Source of the DNA: an uncultured Clostridium sp.
Lineage (GTDB): Bacteria > Bacillota > Clostridia > Clostridiales > Clostridiaceae
Direction: 5' to 3'
NCBI GenBank assembly: GCA_934746785.1
Contig: CAKVFO010000044.1
Location: 1-23,009, forward strand
DNA: 23,009 bases
Below the pieces are notes generated by a model. The model searched no databases. It was not told the origin of the DNA and was given only the letters and a program-made list of their open reading frames with translations. Each line of letters opens with the position of its first letter. Position 1 is the stretch's first letter. Shown one piece after another: positions 14,812-23,009 of the stretch. A program made the position numbers and the translations under genes.

Positions 14812-17124
14812 ATGAAAAACATAAGTTTAAGAAATTGGATAATATTTTTTATAATAAGTTGTCCTTTTATAGATATTGCAAATGGAATATTAAAGTTTAG
14901 TTTTAGTTATAATGGGACTTCACCAGGACAAATATTAAGAAGTTTATTTTTTATTATAAATGTATTAATTTTAATAAAGATTGATTTTAATAGGTTTAAA
15001 AAATTATTCATTATTATGTTTATTATGGGCATATCCATAGTAATGAATATATTTAACGGACAGCTAGTTGCATTTCGAGATATATTCAATGAAGTATTAT
15101 TCGATGTGAAATTTTTATATGTAATATCAATATTATTACTGTTAATAAGTGCAGTAAAATTAAAAAAAATATCTTTAGGAGATATGGAATCAGTTGCAGC
15201 TAATAGTATATTTATTATTGCATTATCATTAATATTAACATCTGTATTAAATATAGGATTTAGTTCATATGGGCAGGCTGGTAATAGAGGATTTTTTACT
15301 GAAATAAATGCGCTTACGGCATCTTTATTAATTGGATTAGGAATTCAATTTAATATATATACAAGAAATATGAAATCTATTTTCAATTTTATTAAGCTTG
15401 TTGTTATATTTACAGGATTAATAGGAATTGGAACAAAATCATCATTAGCGTTTGCATTAGTATTAGTAATGTATAACTTTTTAAAGATAATTGTAAGTTC
15501 GAAAAATAAAATAGTATGGATAATTTCTGGAATATTAATGGTTTTAATGGGATCAGCATTGATTATCTATTTTAAATATGGAAACGGAAATGATATTTTA
15601 TTAAGATTAAAATATTTTTATAGCAGAATGAATTTATGGTCATTCTTAGTAAGCGGTAGAGATGAAATTTTATATGTAGCATTCTCAGCATGGTCAAAGA
15701 GTATATACTATATAATTTTTGGAATAGGTTATTATACTGGGAATGATGTGATTTGGAATTTCATAGAGAAGCATGGAAGTATAGAGATGGACTTCTTTGA
15801 TACATATTATTTTTTCGGAAGTATAATAGGAACTATTACATTAGTGATATTTACAATTATGCTTATAAGATGCTTAATTGCTATGGTTACAAAGAATAAT
15901 AGAAATTATAGAGGTTATGCACTTACTTACATAGTAGCATATATGTGCACAATGCTAGGAGGGCATGTACTGTTTAGTCCTTTAGCAGGAATGTATTTTG
16001 CAGTTATATATATTTTAAATAAGGAATATATAAAGCCAGGATTTAAGAAAGCTATTGGAAATAATGAAAGAAAAATAAAAGTATTACATGTAGGCCCAAG
16101 TTTAAAAGAACAGGGTGGAGTAGTAACTGTTATAAGTTCTATATTAAATTTAGATATGAAAGAAAATGTAGAGTTTAATACTTTGTCTACATTTACTAAT
16201 AATAAAAAAATGAAAGCATTTATAAAGTCTATATTAAAATATTTAAAAATATGTATTTTTAATAAACCAGATATAATTCATATACATATGGCATCTGGAG
16301 GAAGTTTTTATAGAAAATCTATATTTGTATTAATAAGCAGACTTTTTAATGTAAAGATTATTGTACATCTTCATGGAGCCCGCTTTAGAGAATTTTATTC
16401 AGCTATGAATGGTATAGTAAAAAGATACTGTAGATATATTATGAATAAAACGGATAAATTAATAATCCTTACAGAAGAATGGAGAAAATTTGCAGAAGTA
16501 ATAGTGAAAGATAAGAGAAAGATTGCATTAGTAAGCAACTTTGTTCAGGTTCCTGAAAAGATAAAAAGAAACACTAAAAATGAAGAAGTAAAAATATTAT
16601 TTTTAGGCAGATTAGGAAAAAGAAAAGGAACTTATTTATTAATAAAAGCCGCTAAAATAATTAAAGAAAAAAATATTAAGTTTAAGATGATTTTAGCGGG
16701 TGATGGTGAAATTGATAAATGTAAGAAGAGAATTAGTGATAGTAATTTAGAAAATGAAATTGAAGTTTTAGGATGGATAGATTCAGAAGAAAGAGAAAAG
16801 TACCTGAGGGAATGTGATATATTAGCTCTTCCGTCTTATTTTGAATCCTTTGGAATGTCGTTAATTGAAGGAATGAGTTATTCTATGCCTGTAATAGCTA
16901 CAAAGGCAGGCGCAATGCCATATGTAGTTGAAAATGAAAAGGATGGAATACTTATAAAGCCAGGAAATTATGAAGAATTAGCAGAGGTATTAATTGAGCT
17001 GATAGAAAATAGAAGTTTAAGAGTTAAGATGGGGAATAGAGGCTATGAACATGTTCAAAGAGAATTTTCAGACAAGGTAGCACTGGGGAAATTTAGTAAA
17101 ATATATAGAGAATTAAGTTCTTGA
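14812..17124 (+). CDS. Wzy-like polymerase fused to a GT4 glycosyltransferase
   Basis: A single open frame of 770 residues joins two activities. Residues 1 to about 405 are a membrane protein with some 10-11 helices and the features of an O-antigen polymerase/ligase: a large polar external segment containing S-G-R-D-E-I, then E-M-D-F-F-D-T-Y-Y-F-F-G. From about residue 421 it is a GT4 (GT-B fold) transferase: V-L-H-V-G-P-S-L-K-E-Q-G-G-V, I-I-H-I-H-M-A-S-G-G, L-F-L-G-R-L-G-K-R-K-G, and the E-S-F-G-M-S-L-I-E E-x7-E signature. ATG 14812 is chosen because AGAGG (14799-14803) lies 8 nt upstream; an in-frame ATG at 14770 lacks a site and overlaps the previous gene. The fusion would put repeat-unit synthesis (cytoplasm) and polymerisation (exterior) in one chain. 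A cryptic ATG at 16064, one base out of frame, leaves a small chance that two genes were merged by an indel. Confidence 0.8.
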   Translation: MKNISLRNWIIFFIISCPFIDIANGILKFSFSYNGTSPGQILRSLFFIINVLILIKIDFNRFKKLFIIMFIMGISIVMNIFNGQLVAFRDIFNEVLFDVKFLYVISILLLLISAVKLKKISLGDMESVAANSIFIIALSLILTSVLNIGFSSYGQAGNRGFFTEINALTASLLIGLGIQFNIYTRNMKSIFNFIKLVVIFTGLIGIGTKSSLAFALVLVMYNFLKIIVSSKNKIVWIISGILMVLMGSALIIYFKYGNGNDILLRLKYFYSRMNLWSFLVSGRDEILYVAFSAWSKSIYYIIFGIGYYTGNDVIWNFIEKHGSIEMDFFDTYYFFGSIIGTITLVIFTIMLIRCLIAMVTKNNRNYRGYALTYIVAYMCTMLGGHVLFSPLAGMYFAVIYILNKEYIKPGFKKAIGNNERKIKVLHVGPSLKEQGGVVTVISSILNLDMKENVEFNTLSTFTNNKKMKAFIKSILKYLKICIFNKPDIIHIHMASGGSFYRKSIFVLISRLFNVKIIVHLHGARFREFYSAMNGIVKRYCRYIMNKTDKLIILTEEWRKFAEVIVKDKRKIALVSNFVQVPEKIKRNTKNEEVKILFLGRLGKRKGTYLLIKAAKIIKEKNIKFKMILAGDGEIDKCKKRISDSNLENEIEVLGWIDSEEREKYLRECDILALPSYFESFGMSLIEGMSYSMPVIATKAGAMPYVVENEKDGILIKPGNYEELAEVLIELIENRSLRVKMGNRGYEHVQREFSDKVALGKFSKIYRELSS

Positions 17125-17137
17125 GAGGATATTAATT

Positions 17138-17737
17138 ATGATTATGGGAAAGTTATACTTTGGAATAAGAACTATATATCTTAAAATTAAAAGCATATTT
17201 ATAATAAATTTTTTAAGAATATGGGGTTTTAAGTGTGGAAAAGGAACTACAATAAATAGTAAACCTATAGTGGCTGGATATTTAAATAATATTGAAGTTG
17301 GAAATGGATGTAATTTCCATGAAGGTATAAGAATTGTAGTAAATAAAGAAGGAAGTTTAAAGATAAAAGACAGAACACTTATATCAGCAAATGTAAATAT
17401 AAATTCAGGAGTGGGGAATATTTCTATAGGATCAAATACTATGATTGCAGCCAATACATACATAATAAATAATGATCATGATGTATATGATAATTTAAGT
17501 GTAAGAGATTCGGGACATTTAACTAAAGATATAACAATTGGAGACAATGTATGGATTGGGGCCAACTGCATTATTTTAAAAGGTGTAAATATAGGTGAAG
17601 GAGCTATTATAGGGGCTGGTTCAATAGTTACTAAAGATGTAGAACCATACTCTATAAATCATGGAGCTCCATGCCGCTTTGTTAAGTATAGATTTAATAA
17701 AGAGGAATTAGAAGAAAAAATAAGAAACAAGGAATAA
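17138..17737 (+). CDS. WbbJ/maltose-acetyltransferase-type hexapeptide O-acetyltransferase
   Basis: A 199-residue left-handed beta-helix acyltransferase that would acetylate a sugar of the repeat unit with acetyl-CoA. Repeats run from I-E-V-G-N-G-C-N-F to I-G-E-G-A-I-I-G-A-G-S-I-V-T-K-D-V. I-I-N-N-D-H-D contains the catalytic histidine, and the family block I-G-D-N-V-W-I-G-A-N-C-I-I-L-K-G-V is complete, ending G-A-P-C-R-F-V-K. A short hydrophobic N-terminal stretch could touch the membrane. The ATG at 17138 lies 9 nt after GAGAGG (17123-17128), and the gene follows the polymerase fusion by 13 bases. The sugar modified is unknown. Confidence 0.85.
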   Translation: MIMGKLYFGIRTIYLKIKSIFIINFLRIWGFKCGKGTTINSKPIVAGYLNNIEVGNGCNFHEGIRIVVNKEGSLKIKDRTLISANVNINSGVGNISIGSNTMIAANTYIINNDHDVYDNLSVRDSGHLTKDITIGDNVWIGANCIILKGVNIGEGAIIGAGSIVTKDVEPYSINHGAPCRFVKYRFNKEELEEKIRNKE

Positions 17738-17738
17738 G

Positions 17739-19595
17739 ATGATGAATAAAGTTTTATGGATTTACAATAGATTAAAAGCTATGTCATTAAGAGAGATTAT
17801 ACATAGGGTAAATAAAAGTATAAGGCAAAAAATCGATAAGAAAAAATATAGAAGAAACATTAAAGTTAATGAAATTTTTCAAAAAGATATTAATCTAGAA
17901 ATACTTTATAAAAATTTAAATACCATCTTTGAAGATATTGATTTAGGAAGAATAGAAGATATATGTTTATCATATTCTTCCTTTAATTTTAATGTGGATT
18001 TAGCTGGAGACATAAACTGGCATAAAGGAATGTATGGAGAATTTCATAGGGATAAAAGTTCTTATGATATAGAATTCAAAAATACAGATAATATTGGAGA
18101 TGTAAGATTTTCATGGGAAATTAATAGGCATCAATTTATGCCATATCTTGCAGTATGTTATTTAAAAACAAAAGATAAAAAGTACTTAGATGTTCTAAAT
18201 AAACATTTTGAAAGCTGGATAGAAGAAAATAAATTTCTAAAGGGAATTAACTGGTCTTCAGCTATGGAAATAGCTCTTAGAAGTTATCAATGGCTTATAG
18301 TTATATATTTACTTCAAGAAGTTAAAGAATGTGAAAAATTAAAAATGGATATGGCTAAATCAATAGCTGCATCTATAGATTATGTAATGAAGAATTTATC
18401 TTTATATTCATCAGCTAATAATCATTTGATTTTAGAAGCAGCTATAAGTTCTATAATAGGTTTAGCTTTTGAAGATGTGTATAAACAAAATTGGTTTAAG
18501 GAAGGATATGATATTCTTTCAAGAGAAATCTATCTTCAGTTTCATGAAGATGGAATAAATAAGGAACAAGCATTACACTATCAAGCTTTTGTTACAGATA
18601 TGATGCTTCAATATAATAGCATTGTTAGAAAAGTGGGTGTTAAAGCCATTGCAGAAGAGCTTATAAAAAAGTCAGTTGAATTTATGTATGCCTTAAAAGC
18701 AGATAAAATATACATGGATTTTGGAGACAGTGATGATGCTAAAATATTAAATTTATCACCTAATTATTATAACTATTATGACTATATTTTATCTTTAGCA
18801 AGTGAATACTATAAAACAACTTATAATGGAAATAAATATGCAGAAGTATCCTTGTTTACTAAAGAGAATAATAAAAATAATGTGAAAAATATTAAGAAAT
18901 TTAATTTATATAAAGCTGGCGGGTATCTTCTAATAAATGATGATAAAAATAACCTTCTTTTTGATGTGGCAGAACTTGGTTTTGGAAGTTTAGCGGCACA
19001 CGGACATGCTGATGCTTTGAGTTTTATGTATGCCTATAAAGAAAGAGAATTTTTTATAGATTCAGGAACATTTATTTATAATATTAAGAAAGAAAAAAGA
19101 GATCATTATAGAAGTACAGAAATGCATAATACTCTTACTTATAAAGGGAAGAATCAATCGGAAATAAAAGGACCTTTCCTTTGGGGTAAGAAGGCAGAAG
19201 TAGAATTAATATCTTTTAAGGATGATGAAAATAAAATTTCTGTAGGGGCAGAACATAATGGATATTATCCTTTAATTCATAAAAGAGAATTAGAGTATAT
19301 GAAGAAAGAAAATATGTTTATTATAAAGGACTATTTTAAAGAAGAAGCTGAAATAAATTTTATATTAGATCCTAAGGTAATAGTTAGAAAGATAGATGAA
19401 AATATATATGAGCTAAGCAATAAAGAAAAGCTATATATGTATGTTTCAGGTAATTCAGAATTAGTGGATATTAATGTATCTAAGAAGTTCTTAGAAGAAG
19501 AAGGCAGCAAAAAAATAAGAGTAAGACATGATTTTACTAAAGAACATATTACTATTTTATGTGATGATTTACTAAAGATAAAAAGCTTAATTTAA
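17739..19595 (+). CDS. Heparinase II/III-like polysaccharide lyase
   Basis: A 618-residue protein with the two-part heparinase II/III plan: an alpha/alpha-toroid N-terminal domain (about 70-340, with N-W-S-S-A-M-E-I-A-L-R) and a beta-sandwich C-terminal domain (about 390-580). Residues placed where family catalytic residues occur are the Asn-Asn-His at 227-229, the His-Tyr at 280-281 and the His-Gly-His at 421-423 within H-G-H-A-D-A-L-S. Such lyases cut uronic-acid-containing glycans by beta-elimination, which fits the uronic acid (ManNAcA) predicted from WecC. No signal peptide is visible, although the family is often exported, so the compartment is uncertain. It begins one base after the previous stop. 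It could trim, release or edit the polymer; alternatively it may be non-catalytic. Confidence 0.82.
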   Translation: MMNKVLWIYNRLKAMSLREIIHRVNKSIRQKIDKKKYRRNIKVNEIFQKDINLEILYKNLNTIFEDIDLGRIEDICLSYSSFNFNVDLAGDINWHKGMYGEFHRDKSSYDIEFKNTDNIGDVRFSWEINRHQFMPYLAVCYLKTKDKKYLDVLNKHFESWIEENKFLKGINWSSAMEIALRSYQWLIVIYLLQEVKECEKLKMDMAKSIAASIDYVMKNLSLYSSANNHLILEAAISSIIGLAFEDVYKQNWFKEGYDILSREIYLQFHEDGINKEQALHYQAFVTDMMLQYNSIVRKVGVKAIAEELIKKSVEFMYALKADKIYMDFGDSDDAKILNLSPNYYNYYDYILSLASEYYKTTYNGNKYAEVSLFTKENNKNNVKNIKKFNLYKAGGYLLINDDKNNLLFDVAELGFGSLAAHGHADALSFMYAYKEREFFIDSGTFIYNIKKEKRDHYRSTEMHNTLTYKGKNQSEIKGPFLWGKKAEVELISFKDDENKISVGAEHNGYYPLIHKRELEYMKKENMFIIKDYFKEEAEINFILDPKVIVRKIDENIYELSNKEKLYMYVSGNSELVDINVSKKFLEEEGSKKIRVRHDFTKEHITILCDDLLKIKSLI

Positions 19596-19611
19596 GGAGA
19601 GGAATAATCTA

Positions 19612-20346
19612 ATGAAGAAAGTCAATATTTTTGGGTGTGATGTTGCTGCATTAAATATGCAGGAGACAGTAAATGAGATTGAAAAACGTATAGTAGGAAA
19701 GATAAAAACTCAGCATGTTGTAATAAATGCAGGTAAAGTTGTTTTGATGGATAAAGATGAAAAACTTAAGAATATAATAAAAAACTGTCCTATTATAAAT
19801 GCTGATGGGCAGAGTATTGTATGGGCATCTAAAATTTTAAAGAAACCTGTTCCTGAAAGAGTAGCAGGAATAGATTTGATGGAAGAACTTATAAAACTAT
19901 CAGAAAAAAAAGGATATAGAGTATATTTCTTTGGAGCAAAAGAAGAAGTTGTTACTAAAGTTGTAGATACTTATAAAGAAAAGTACAAAGATCTTCAAGT
20001 AGCTGGTTATAGAAATGGATATTTTACAGAGGCAGATATGCCAGAAATAGTAGAGGATATGAAAAACTCAAATGCAGATATCTTATTAGTAGCTTTTAGT
20101 TCCCCAAATAAGGAATATTGGTTAGAGGAGAATATGGATAAAATAAATATTCCTTTCTGCATGGGTGTAGGGGGAAGTTTTGATGTAGTGGCTGGAAAAA
20201 CTGTTAGAGCACCAAAGTGGATGCAAAAGTCAGGACTTGAATGGTTCTATAGATTTTTACAAGAGCCAAAAAGAATGTGGAAGAGATATTTAGTAGGAAA
20301 TAGTAAATTTATAGCTATTACTATGAGAGAAAAATTCAAGAGATAA
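19612..20346 (+). CDS. WecG/TagA/CpsF-family glycosyltransferase (N-acetylmannosaminyl/ManNAcA transferase)
   Basis: A 244-residue GT26 enzyme that adds ManNAc or ManNAcA to an undecaprenyl-diphosphate-linked first sugar at the membrane. Key residues are the catalytic Asp65 in N-A-D-G-Q-S-I-V-W, the P-E-R-V-A-G-I-D-L-M block (81-90), F-F-G-A-K near 96-100, and G-V-G-G-S-F-D-V-V-A-G with the R-A-P-K-W motif. The basic C-terminal tail (F-Y-R-F-L-Q-E-P-K-R-M-W-K-R-Y) is the membrane-contact segment of this family. AAGGAGAGG precedes ATG 19612. With WecC in the same operon, UDP-ManNAcA (as in WecG) is the favoured donor, but UDP-ManNAc (as in TagA) cannot be excluded. Confidence 0.88.
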   Translation: MKKVNIFGCDVAALNMQETVNEIEKRIVGKIKTQHVVINAGKVVLMDKDEKLKNIIKNCPIINADGQSIVWASKILKKPVPERVAGIDLMEELIKLSEKKGYRVYFFGAKEEVVTKVVDTYKEKYKDLQVAGYRNGYFTEADMPEIVEDMKNSNADILLVAFSSPNKEYWLEENMDKINIPFCMGVGGSFDVVAGKTVRAPKWMQKSGLEWFYRFLQEPKRMWKRYLVGNSKFIAITMREKFKR

Positions 20347-20363
20347 ATGAGAGGTAAATACTT

Positions 20364-21683
20364 ATGAAGGGAAGCTTATTAAAAAAACTTAATGAAGTTA
20401 CTCCAGATTTTATTAAAAGGAGTATGAGTAAGCAAATTAGAAATAAAGTAATAAAAAATAAACTTTTCTTAAATCAATATGAAGAACTTATTAACTTTGA
20501 AAAGTTATCAAAGAAAGAGCAAGATAAAATCCATATGGAAAAATTAAAATCAGTATTAATATATGCTTACGAGAATACGGAGTATTATAGAAGACAATTT
20601 GATGAATTAAAATTTTCACCTTACAATTTCAAAGATACAAAAGAGTTAGAAAAACTGCCAACAATAGATAAACAGGGAGTTATTGATAATTTTGAAAAAT
20701 TATTATCAAAGGAAGAGATAAATTATTATACAGCGTATACAGGAGGAAGCACTGGTAAGCCATTAAAAATATTATTAGACGTAGATTCAACTTATAAAGA
20801 AAGAGCGTTTGTTTATCATTATTGGAGTAAGTTTGGTTATGATTATAAAACTTCTAGGATGGCAACTTTCAGAGGACTTGAGTTTAAGGGGAAAATTTAT
20901 AAATACAATCCAATAGATAATCAAATTATATTTAATCCTTTTTCCTTAAATAAAGATACTATTGAAAATTATGTAAAGATGATTAATAAATTTAATCCTG
21001 AATTCATTCATGGATATGCTTCAGCTATATATAACTTTTGCAGACTTCTAAGATTTTCAAAGGTAGAGATGAAGTGCAATATAAAAAGTGTATGCTTTAT
21101 CTCAGAAAATGTAGATAAGGAACAAAAAAAATATATAGAAGAAACATTAAATTGTACTACTAATATTTTTTATGGACATTCTGAAAGAGTAGTATTTAGT
21201 GAATATTATAAGGATACTTATAAATTTAATGATTTATATACTCATGTAGATTTTATTGAAGAAAAGGCAGATGGAATATATAAAGCAGCGTGTACTGGTT
21301 TAGTTTCAAGAAAGATGCCTTTAATAAAATATGTAACTGATGATGCTATGATAATAAAAGATGAAAAAATAAATATAGAAGGACATTGGGATAAAGAACT
21401 TTTAATAGGCAAAAATGGTGAGAAGATTTCTATAGCTGCCATTAATTTTCATAATGATATTTTCAATAAAATTTTGATGTATCAATTTGAACAGTTTAAA
21501 GAAGGAGAAATTATTTTAAACATAGTGCAAGACCAAGAATTAACTAAAAATGATATTGATGAAATTAATAAAGTCATAAGTAATAAGGTTAGAGATACTT
21601 TAAAAGTAGAGATAAAGATTGTGGATAAGATAGAGCTTACTAATAGAGGTAAGTTTAAAAAGATAAAGCAACATATAAAATAG
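20364..21683 (+). CDS. CapK/PaaK-like adenylate-forming enzyme
   Basis: A 439-residue member of the phenylacetate-CoA ligase-like (CapK) group found in many capsule loci. The ATP-binding loop Y-T-G-G-S-T-G-K-P (125-133) is intact, followed by H-G-Y-A-S-A-I-Y, F-Y-G-H-S-E-R and a C-terminal small domain ending in basic G-K-F-K-K-I-K. The family activates a carboxylic acid as an acyl-adenylate. In this context it may activate an acid used to decorate the glycan, or act on a sugar acid carboxyl such as that of ManNAcA; neither role is proven. It follows the transferase gene by 17 bases with GAGAGG upstream. Confidence 0.82.
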   Translation: MKGSLLKKLNEVTPDFIKRSMSKQIRNKVIKNKLFLNQYEELINFEKLSKKEQDKIHMEKLKSVLIYAYENTEYYRRQFDELKFSPYNFKDTKELEKLPTIDKQGVIDNFEKLLSKEEINYYTAYTGGSTGKPLKILLDVDSTYKERAFVYHYWSKFGYDYKTSRMATFRGLEFKGKIYKYNPIDNQIIFNPFSLNKDTIENYVKMINKFNPEFIHGYASAIYNFCRLLRFSKVEMKCNIKSVCFISENVDKEQKKYIEETLNCTTNIFYGHSERVVFSEYYKDTYKFNDLYTHVDFIEEKADGIYKAACTGLVSRKMPLIKYVTDDAMIIKDEKINIEGHWDKELLIGKNGEKISIAAINFHNDIFNKILMYQFEQFKEGEIILNIVQDQELTKNDIDEINKVISNKVRDTLKVEIKIVDKIELTNRGKFKKIKQHIK

Positions 21684-21697
21684 ATGGAGATTGAGAA

Positions 21698-22630
21698 ATG
21701 AAGAAAGCAGTTATAGTAATGGCAACCTATAATGGTGAAAAATATATAAGAGAACAGCTTGAGAGTTTGATAAATCAAAGTTGGAAAAATATTAGTATAT
21801 GTATAAGAGACGATGGATCTACAGATAATACTTTATCAATAATCGAGGAATATAAAGAGAAATTAGATAAAAGTAATAATGGAATAGAAATTAATATTAT
21901 AGATAATGGAGGGAAAAACCTAGGTTATCCTGAATGTTTTTATGAATTATTAAGAAAAGCAAAAGAAGCTGATTATTATTTCTTATGTGATCAAGACGAT
22001 GTATGGAATAATAAGAAAGTTGAATTAATGATAAATAGGATGGAAAAGGAAGACAGTAATAGGCCTTTATTATGTATGTCTGCATTTGAATATTGCAATT
22101 TAGAATTAAAGCATTTAAAAAATTCAACTAAAGTTACTAAAGACATTGAATATATGAATGTTATGTATGATTTAATGGAGGCCTTTGGTTTTTCATTAGC
22201 TTTAAATAAAGAACTAAAAAATGTTATATTAAATCATATTCCTGTTACAACTGGAAGAAAAGATTGGTGGATTTTAATGACTGCTGCTGCTTTAGGAAAG
22301 GTTGTATATGAGGATGAATGTTTAGCTAAATATAGAAGACACAACGAAGCAGTAACATTTTCAAATACAACAGAAGGTGTTCTTAGTAAAGTAGGAAGAA
22401 GATTAAAAGAATTTGTAGTTAATGATTCTAATAAAGTAATTGTTAAATCACTAAAGGAATTCAGAGAGGTATATGATTTAGAACTTTCAGATAAAGATAA
22501 AAAGCTTTTAGATACTTTTACAAGCAATTCATTTTTTTCAAGATTTAAAAAGGTATTTTATCCTGGAAGATTAAGAAGCAGTTTAAAAGATGAAATAGCT
22601 TTTAGAATGTTGTTTTTAATAAAGGGATAA
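21698..22630 (+). CDS. Family 2 glycosyltransferase (rhamnosyltransferase-like)
   Basis: A 310-residue GT-A enzyme: V-I-V-M-A-T-Y-N-G-E-K-Y-I-R-E-Q-L-E-S-L at the start, R-D-D-G-S-T-D (37-43), N-L-G-Y, and D-Q-D-D-V-W (98-103), the metal-binding block shared with rhamnosyl and galactosyl transferases. The later Y-R-R-H-N motif is typical of the same group. It would add one sugar to the growing lipid-linked repeat unit in the cytoplasm. It is the last gene of the operon; a clean terminator follows 17 bases after its stop. The exact sugar cannot be assigned. Confidence 0.88.
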   Translation: MKKAVIVMATYNGEKYIREQLESLINQSWKNISICIRDDGSTDNTLSIIEEYKEKLDKSNNGIEINIIDNGGKNLGYPECFYELLRKAKEADYYFLCDQDDVWNNKKVELMINRMEKEDSNRPLLCMSAFEYCNLELKHLKNSTKVTKDIEYMNVMYDLMEAFGFSLALNKELKNVILNHIPVTTGRKDWWILMTAAALGKVVYEDECLAKYRRHNEAVTFSNTTEGVLSKVGRRLKEFVVNDSNKVIVKSLKEFREVYDLELSDKDKKLLDTFTSNSFFSRFKKVFYPGRLRSSLKDEIAFRMLFLIKG

Positions 22631-22646
22631 TTTTAGATATGGGGGT

Positions 22647-22679
22647 ATCGCACTAAAAAATTAGTGCGATGTTTTTTTT
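22647..22679 (+). terminator. Rho-independent terminator of the polysaccharide operon
   Basis: A perfect 10-bp stem pairs 22647-22656 with 22661-22670 around an AAAA loop, followed by G and eight T residues. Confidence 0.92.
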
Positions 22680-22709
22680 GATGTATAGTAACTCAAAAAA
22701 ATTTAAAAT

Positions 22710-22776
22710 TGAAAGCTAGATATAGTATAGCTTTCAGCCTCATTGTGTGGTAAATTAGTTAATAGTATAGATGAGG
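22710..22776. repeat. Hairpin structures, possible end of an IS91-like element
   Basis: An 8-bp inverted repeat (gaaagcta 22711-22718 with tagctttc 22728-22735) is followed by a second short pair, CCTCAT (22738-22743) with ATGAGG (22771-22776). Both lie just before the transposase remnant. Subterminal hairpins are known at the ends of rolling-circle elements, but no end sequence can be confirmed here. Confidence 0.3.
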
Positions 22777-22783
22777 TTTAAAA

Positions 22784-23009
22784 ATGAAGAAAAGTAAAAT
22801 AAAATTAATTTTAAAAGATCATTGGAATGATTTTTTTAAAATATTATAGTAAGAAAGAACGTTAAAGAAGAAGTTAATAAAGTATTAAGGTGTAGATACA
22901 TAAATCATGGATTTATTGAATTTAGATGTGATGAGTGTAATGTTAGTAAAAAGATAGGTTTTTCATGTAGAAGCCGTTTTTGTACTTCTTGTGGCAAGGT
23001 TTATACGTG
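22784..23009 (+). pseudogene. IS91-like (Y1/HUH) transposase, zinc-binding N-terminus, disrupted and cut by the window edge
   Basis: ATG 22784 opens M-K-K-S-K-I-K-L-I-L-K-D-H-W-N-D-F-F-K and hits TAG at 22847-22849. The similarity resumes in another frame at about 22852 (R-K-N-V-K-E-E-V-N-K-V-L-R-C-R) and reads through E-F-R-C-D-E-C, G-F-S-C-R-S-R-F-C and T-S-C-G-K-V-Y to the end of the window. The cysteine pattern is that of the transposase zinc-binding domain of IS91-type elements. The catalytic tyrosine domain would lie beyond the edge. The frame change, near a repeated agtaagaaag-like stretch, fits a short deletion or indel, so the gene is probably dead unless this is a sequencing error. 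Confidence 0.65.

Noticed and set aside
22680..22693. Similarity of gatgtatagtaact to gatgtatagcaact in the terminator at 9541-9554
   Set aside because: Short and AT-rich; no longer shared context around either copy, so chance is the likeliest explanation.
1..23009. tRNA, rRNA, CRISPR array, riboswitch or origin
   Set aside because: No cloverleaf, regular spaced repeats, conserved riboswitch core or DnaA-box cluster was recognised on either strand by eye.

Overview
The window is very AT-rich DNA with strong purine-rich ribosome binding sites, A-rich codon use, GTG and TTG starts, and protein families typical of Clostridium. It most likely comes from a Clostridium sensu stricto chromosome; the species cannot be fixed from the sequence alone.

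Left edge (1-2473): a complete large serine recombinase, lacking only the first base of its start codon, ends about 25 bp before a mannose-1-phosphate guanylyltransferase (manC) gene that has lost its N-terminal third. This looks like the right end of an integrated element sitting inside manC, with the other half of manC beyond the left edge of the window.

Middle (2474-9561): several separate transcription units. They are a Zn-dependent phospholipase C-like protein, a DUF1186/Rho_N-domain protein, a small secreted CBM2 (cellulose-binding) protein whose start is knocked out of frame by one missing A in an A-tract, and a two-gene peptide exporter (C39-peptidase ABC transporter plus HlyD-type adaptor) with its own sigma-A-like promoter. 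A perfect 18-bp hairpin terminator closes this part. No double-glycine peptide substrate is visible beside the exporter.

Right two thirds (9601-22679): one long exopolysaccharide/capsule operon, driven by a near-consensus promoter (TTAACA, 17 bp, TG-extended TATAAT) and closed by a clean terminator. Its genes supply every step of a Wzx/Wzy-type pathway: a PglC-like initiating phosphosugar transferase; a WecC-type UDP-ManNAc dehydrogenase and a TagA/WecG-type transferase (together suggesting ManNAcA as an early sugar); a GT2 enzyme, a DUF6625 protein and a GT4 domain for chain extension; two left-handed beta-helix acetyltransferases and a CapK-like adenylating enzyme for decoration; a MurJ-family flippase; a Wzy-like polymerase fused to the GT4 domain; and a heparinase II/III-like lyase. 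Between wecC and the first acetyltransferase lies the C-terminal remnant of another flippase, and that acetyltransferase carries a one-base A-tract frameshift, so the cluster has been remodelled.

Right edge (22681-23009): the broken 5' part of an IS91-like transposase, running off the window. Taken together this is a variable surface-polysaccharide locus bounded by recombination scars. The most notable points are the recombinase-interrupted manC, the A-tract frameshifts, the polymerase-glycosyltransferase fusion and the exporter without an obvious cargo.
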